Assembly (NCBI GenBank): GCA_001792895.1
Contig: MARA01000041.1
Coordinates: 248,001-312,000, forward strand
Length of the DNA: 64,000 nucleotides
Source of the DNA: Lentinus brumalis
Lineage: Eukaryota > Basidiomycota > Agaricomycetes > Polyporales > Polyporaceae
Direction: 5' to 3'
The notes beneath the pieces are model-generated. The model ran no database searches and was not told the DNA's origin. It saw only the letters and a program-made list of their open reading frames with translations. The position numbers and the translations under genes are program-made. Positions 59,589-64,000 of this stretch are shown here, piece after piece (the first letter of the stretch is position 1; the number at the start of each line of letters is the position of its first letter).

Positions 59589-59596
59589 CGGCAGGG
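59589..59596. repeat. Left 8-bp target site duplication of the hAT element
   Basis: CGGCAGGG, identical to 63344-63351 on the other side of the element. Confidence 0.85.
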
Positions 59597-62500
59597 TAGT
59601 GCCCTGCAGGGGTAAACCCTTGGATAATCCAATGACTACCCTGACCCTTACCCTCGACAACCCTCTACCCTTGCCCAAGGGTAGAGGGTTTTGAGGGGTA
59701 TTGCAGAGGGGTATACTGAGGGTAAGGGTTATCCAAGGGTACAGTACAGCAGCACAACAGACAAGATCGAGCACACCAAGGCTGAAGACAACGCAGCTTA
59801 TGATATATACGACATGATTACACTACGAGGGTAGTTTGATTCTATCCCAGCCATCCTCGAGGGCAACCTCCTCATCACCTTCCACCTCTGCTAAGCCCTC
59901 GACCACACCCTCAATGTCCGCGTCGTCGACGAGTTCCAGAAGGGACCATTCACCGAGACAGAGAAGTGCGCGAATTGACTGCGCGGACAGACCGTTACGT
60001 ACATGTGGGAGCAGGAGGCGGCCCCGTGAGAAGATGCGTTCAACATCGACCGACGTAGCTATGTTACGGTCGCATGAATGTCAGTCTCACACGGTGATCA
60101 GTACGAATAGATGAGCACAACGTACCGGGAACGGTGAGATACCCAAGGGCCATGCGTGATAGACGAGGGTACTCGGCGCGTCGGTCCCACCACCACCTGA
60201 GTGGGTTCTTGCAGGGTTCAGTGGGGGCCGCGAGGTATCGATCGAGTTCATTTTGCACGACGATCTTCTTCTTGCGCTTGAAGATGGGCAAGTCGTCGAA
60301 GAGATTGCGTTCCTGTCTCGAACGCTGTAGACGGGGATAGAGCATGATGAGAAACATACACACCGTGTGATCGTCCTGAGCCCCGGCACTCTCGCCATTC
60401 CCACCGCCGTCGACGTCCATAGCCTCATCACCGGGGACAGGGAACCGGGCGTACTTACGTTCATACTCCGCGTACAGCAGCGCGCGCGCGTCCTCGATCC
60501 AGTGGTCCTCCCAATCAGCGTCTTTGAAGTAGTCGAGTTTGAATTCAGGATGGAAGGCTGATAGAAAGTACGCGTTATGGACAGACCACGGCTGATAAGA
60601 GGCAGCACTTACCCATCGCGAACCGGTTGAGCTCCGTGTCGTCCGTCTTTCCATAATACCGATTACATGTCTTGCGCCCCAAGGATGCCGCAACTCGCAC
60701 CGGAGCACGGATCTTCTTGTTGAGGGCAATTTTGGCGAGGCGTTCGTCCAGATGGTCCATGACCGGGATGACATTGGTGAGATTGGGGGTCCCTGAGCGC
60801 GAGAAGTAGAGTGTAGCATCGGAGAATAGCTAGTAAGGGATGTTGAGCAAGTGAGGCACGGAACAAGCAAGAGAGGAGGAGGAGACGAGGACGATGTGCA
60901 CGCACGCGCACACACCGAATAGACGCCAACGCGCGCAGGTCACGGGGCCACGGGCGTGAGACTGTGAGAGATAACGCACCTTCAAGACGCCCCGCAACTG
61001 TGCTGCGATCTCCCACTCATCCTCGTCCAGCTCAAACTCCCTCAGCCCCAGAACCTTGCTTGCTGTGATCTCGTCGAACGGCTTCCGGTACTTGAGTGCC
61101 ACTTCCAGCATCTGGTAAGTGGAATTCCATCGAGTTCGTACATCACGGGGCAAGACGCGCGGTGGCAGATCGAAGGACTCGACGGCGCGATGCCATGCAG
61201 GGAGCAGGATGGTGGAGGAGTAGGTGATCTTGTACGCAACTGTGCGGATCTGAGGGCAGGAGGGTCAAGGAAGGCACAGGTGAGCATCGTATCGTTATCT
61301 GCTCACCTTCGTAAGCACAAGTTTGACTGGGAGGACGCTCTTGTTGAGCTCCTCCCGCTCCTCCTCGTCCATCTCGTCCCGCTCATCAACAAACCCATCC
61401 TCCTTGTCGTCATCGCCGCCATCCTCACCCGCGGGCAGGTCCAGCCCGGACGCGTAGAGGTCAATGTCCGCCATCAATGCCTCGATCTCGACTTCGGCAG
61501 CCTCGAGGGTCTTCCCGGCTCTCTTCTTCTCAACATCGAAGGGTCGCAGCACCGACTTTGCGCAGAGGTTCACAACATGGTCAAAGCACCGGCCGCGGTC
61601 ACGCTGGCCGCCGAACTCTGGCAGGTGCTCGCCCATGATGTCCATCATGGTGTCGTTCGCTGGCGCGTTGTCCGCGGTGATCGCCAAGATCTGGAAGGAT
61701 CGGTAAGTGCCCAATACATGCCATGCACGCTATCACTGACATACCTTCTGGCTCAACCCGAACTCATCCAGCATCTTCTCGAAAGCCGCCGCAAGGGCCT
61801 CCCCGGTGTGAGACTCTGCCACCTCGACTACGTCGAGAATGAAGCTGACAGGAGTACCTTCGTGATGCAGGTGGACAGCGAAGGCCAGCAACGCCTTATG
61901 ATTGGGCGACGTCCACGCGTCAAATGTGAAGTTGAGGTCCCCATCGAAGTCCTGGGCGCCGCGGTCCACGCTCAGTCAGTACGCTCATCATGTACCGTTG
62001 CATCAAGCACTCACGCGCAGCATCTTTGCGATCCGGGCCCGGCATTTGGCGAACACGCGGCGCACATCGCGGGACACAGTCGCCGGAGACGGTATCCTGT
62101 ACTCCGGCCGTCCGGTCTTCATCAATTGCAAGAACGCCCGATCTTTGACGATCTCGTACGGTCGTTTATTCTCTGCAACCCATCGTACAATCCACGCCCT
62201 GCAGCCACCATCAGATCACCCGTGTACACCGCTCCCAACAATCAAAGGTACGTACCGGGTCTCTTTTGAAGTATGCTGCCGAATAGAGTAACTAACCTTG
62301 CCTTTCCCCACGCGTTTGAACATTTTAGTGATAGTTCCCGTGCGTCCAAAGGTCTCGACCAGTGGTCGCGCCTCCGTATGCGTCCCTGCGGCCTTCGCGG
62401 CGTTGAAGATCTCCTTGCCCCAGCAGGACTTCACGTGCGTCGCCATGTTGCTGGTGGATGTGATGTCCTTCGTGTCGAGGTACCGCGTGGTTTTGTGAGT

Positions 62501-63343
62501 GCATCCCGGCTTCGCGCAGGAGAATACATGACCAATTTTTGTAGGCGACTTTCTCACAATCTCGACTTCCGGCTTGAAGAACGCGTAGACGTGGGAAGTC
62601 CACAGGCTCTGCGCCTCCTCTGAATCATTGGTAAGCTTCCGTCATACGCGCGTTCATCAGAACACTTACTGAGATATTCCTCCGGTGTTAGATCAGCCTT
62701 CTTCTTCTTCGGCGGCCGCGGAGGTGGGATCTCTTCGATGTCGGAGTCTTTCTCCTGCGTGGCAGTGGAACGTCGGCCTACGTCGTCCTCGTCGTCGGCA
62801 TCTTCCACTGTCGGAGACCGATACCCGCTGCCGCTGCCGCTGCTGGACTTCGACTCGATGGAGATCGTGCTGCCGCTGTCACTGCCTTCCGAGCCCTGAC
62901 GCTTCTTCTTCCTGACGCGCGATGCGATCGATGAAGCCTGCCGTTTGAGGGCAGTCTTCACCTTCTGGACTAGCTTGCCCATGTTGTATAGAGTCTCGAT
63001 GTTCTGTTGTGCTCAATACAGTGCTGCCTTTGCACGCTGCCTTTGCACAGTGTTGCCGCGCGCCCATGCAGATTATGTAATGTTCTATAAATGGTAACAG
63101 CTATACAGTTTCGGAGTTGAATGACTTGCCGCTGGTGCAAGATACCGGATAATGCCGCAGAGTCCAAGGCCGACTCTGCTAAGTGTGTCGCAATCATTAT
63201 TGCTTGTCTCTGCATAATAATCTGTAAAACCCTTGAGGGTTGCCGAAGGGTGTCAAGGGTTGTACAATCCTACCCCCACCCTTACCCTATAGATACCCTT
63301 ACCCTCAACCCTCAAGGGTAGCTGATACCCCTGCAGGGCACTA
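59597..63343. mobile_element. Complete hAT-family DNA transposon, 3747 bp
   Basis: Ends are perfect 18-nt inverted repeats: TAGTGCCCTGCAGGGGTA at 59597-59614 and its reverse complement at 63326-63343. They are flanked on both sides by the 8-bp target duplication CGGCAGGG (59589-59596 and 63344-63351), the duplication size typical for hAT elements. Subterminal regions on both sides are filled with AACCCT/CCCTTACC-like repeats, probable transposase binding sites. A single multi-exon transposase gene fills the interior. Identical target duplications, identical repeats and an open gene point to recent insertion. Confidence 0.93.
59823..62982 (-). CDS. hAT transposase
   Basis: Nine exons, all frame-keeping: 62982-62670, 62619-62256, 62198-62015, 61952-61745, 61690-61307, 61249-60980, 60829-60613, 60557-60126, 60058-59823. 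It cuts and pastes the element by a DDE reaction. N-terminus: basic and serine-rich (M-G-K-L-V-Q-K-V-K). Then a BED-type zinc finger (S-C-A-K-P-G-C, later T-H-V-K-S-C-W-G), catalytic-core blocks F-T-F-D-A-W-T-S-P-N-H and I-L-A-I-T-A-D-N-A-P-A-N-D, T-R-W-N-S-T-Y-Q-M-L, and the C-terminal dimerisation region R-W-W-W-D, L-S-R-M-A-L-G-Y-L-T-V-P-A-T-S-V-D-V-E-R-I-F-S. No stop or frameshift was found, so it may be active. Confidence 0.9.
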
Positions 63344-63351
63344 CGGCAGGG
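63344..63351. repeat. Right 8-bp target site duplication of the hAT element
   Basis: CGGCAGGG, identical to 59589-59596. Confidence 0.85.
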
Positions 63352-64000
63352 CAACATGCAGATGTAGCATGAATCGGGGTCAGAACAGACCGCGAAGTCG
63401 ACCAAGATCGAAGGCGGTGACGGAGCGCGGGAGCAAGGAGGTCGGACTGTAGACGGTTTTGCTCAAAGATGGATAGTGCAAAGACCGAAGCGCTCACCAA
63501 TGCACCCAGCTTTCTGGGCCCGTGCAGCGCGCAGTTTTCCCATACTATCATCATCCTCCCGGCCTCCGCATCCTCCTCTGTTTCGCCTCGCTGCGCACAT
63601 AGATTGACAGGAAGTAGGCGGACTCGAACTTCTCCTATGAGCAACCTCCCTCTGGCTCCTTGATGGCGCAGTCGCGTCCGCCGACTCCTCCGATTGCGGG
63701 TAGCGAAGAGGGTACGTATGGCTTCTTCCTTGTCGTGTCCTCAGGGCCTCCTATCATCGGGTCGAGTGCGCAGACAGCGGTACAATTGACGTACTTGAAA
63801 TTACGATCGATGAGGAACGAAGAGAATCGTCCTTTATGGGCGACGATTCCAGCCAACTCATGTCACGACTACCTTTGATCGTGGGAATAATGTTCAATCC
63901 CCGATAGTGCTCAGTAACAACTTACATAAGCCTGGGTAAGAAAGTTTCTTACTGTCGCAGCCCCTGGCATGGGGTTAGGAGTGCACAGCTTAGGGTTCCC
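63352..64000. other. Right flank of the hAT element, no supported gene
   Basis: A possible first exon begins at ATG 63663 (M-A-Q-S-R-P-P-T-P-P-I-A-G) with a donor-like GGTACGTATG about 50 nt later, but the window ends too soon to confirm it. Confidence 0.3.

Noticed and set aside
59597..63343. Telomere-like CCCTAACC-type units as evidence of a chromosome end
   Set aside because: They are confined to the two ends of the hAT element and do not match TTAGGG arrays.

Overview
The window reads as nuclear DNA of a basidiomycete fungus, most likely a wood-decay agaricomycete close to the polypores. Genes are split by many 45-65 nt GT-AG introns, intergenic DNA is short, and both strands are used. 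Families present are typical of that group: expanded F-box/LRR-like proteins, a GMC oxidoreductase, a hAT transposon and fungal serine palmitoyltransferase LCB1. No bacterial operon logic applies, so exon chains below were joined by hand from splice signals and from comparison between paralogs inside the window.

1-17.4 kb: accessory region built from two interleaved families, pepsin-like aspartic proteases without a visible signal peptide and F-box/LRR-like proteins. It holds the last exons of one protease (AP1), an F-box relic, a frameshifted F-box gene (FB-B), a diverged 2.4 kb tandem duplication without clear genes, an F-box gene (FB-C), a second protease (AP2) split by about 1.6 kb of GACGCG-repeat DNA, and an F-box gene (FB-D) whose upstream exons encode a helical module.

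17.4-26.5 kb: mostly a conserved core. A gene-poor stretch is followed by an unrecognised 2-exon gene with a GC-AG intron, a large disordered/coiled-coil protein and, head to head with it, LCB1.

26.5-40.5 kb: accessory again. A protease with both catalytic motifs intact (AP3) is divergent from F-box gene FB-E, followed by FB-F (tandem) and FB-G (inverted), then a protease with altered catalytic motifs (AP4). Across the window every protease lies next to an F-box paralog, which is the most unusual pattern seen.

40.5-53.6 kb: small putative regulators (C2H2 zinc finger, Myb/SANT-like protein, divergent forkhead protein, RING protein, unrecognised small genes) and the transcription coactivator SUB1/PC4. 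53.6-64 kb: a GMC oxidoreductase pseudogene, a small tail-anchored membrane protein, and a complete hAT element with 18-nt inverted repeats and an 8-bp target duplication.

Exon boundaries are inferred by eye. Those supported by paralog comparison or a conserved domain are firm; those of orphan genes are tentative.
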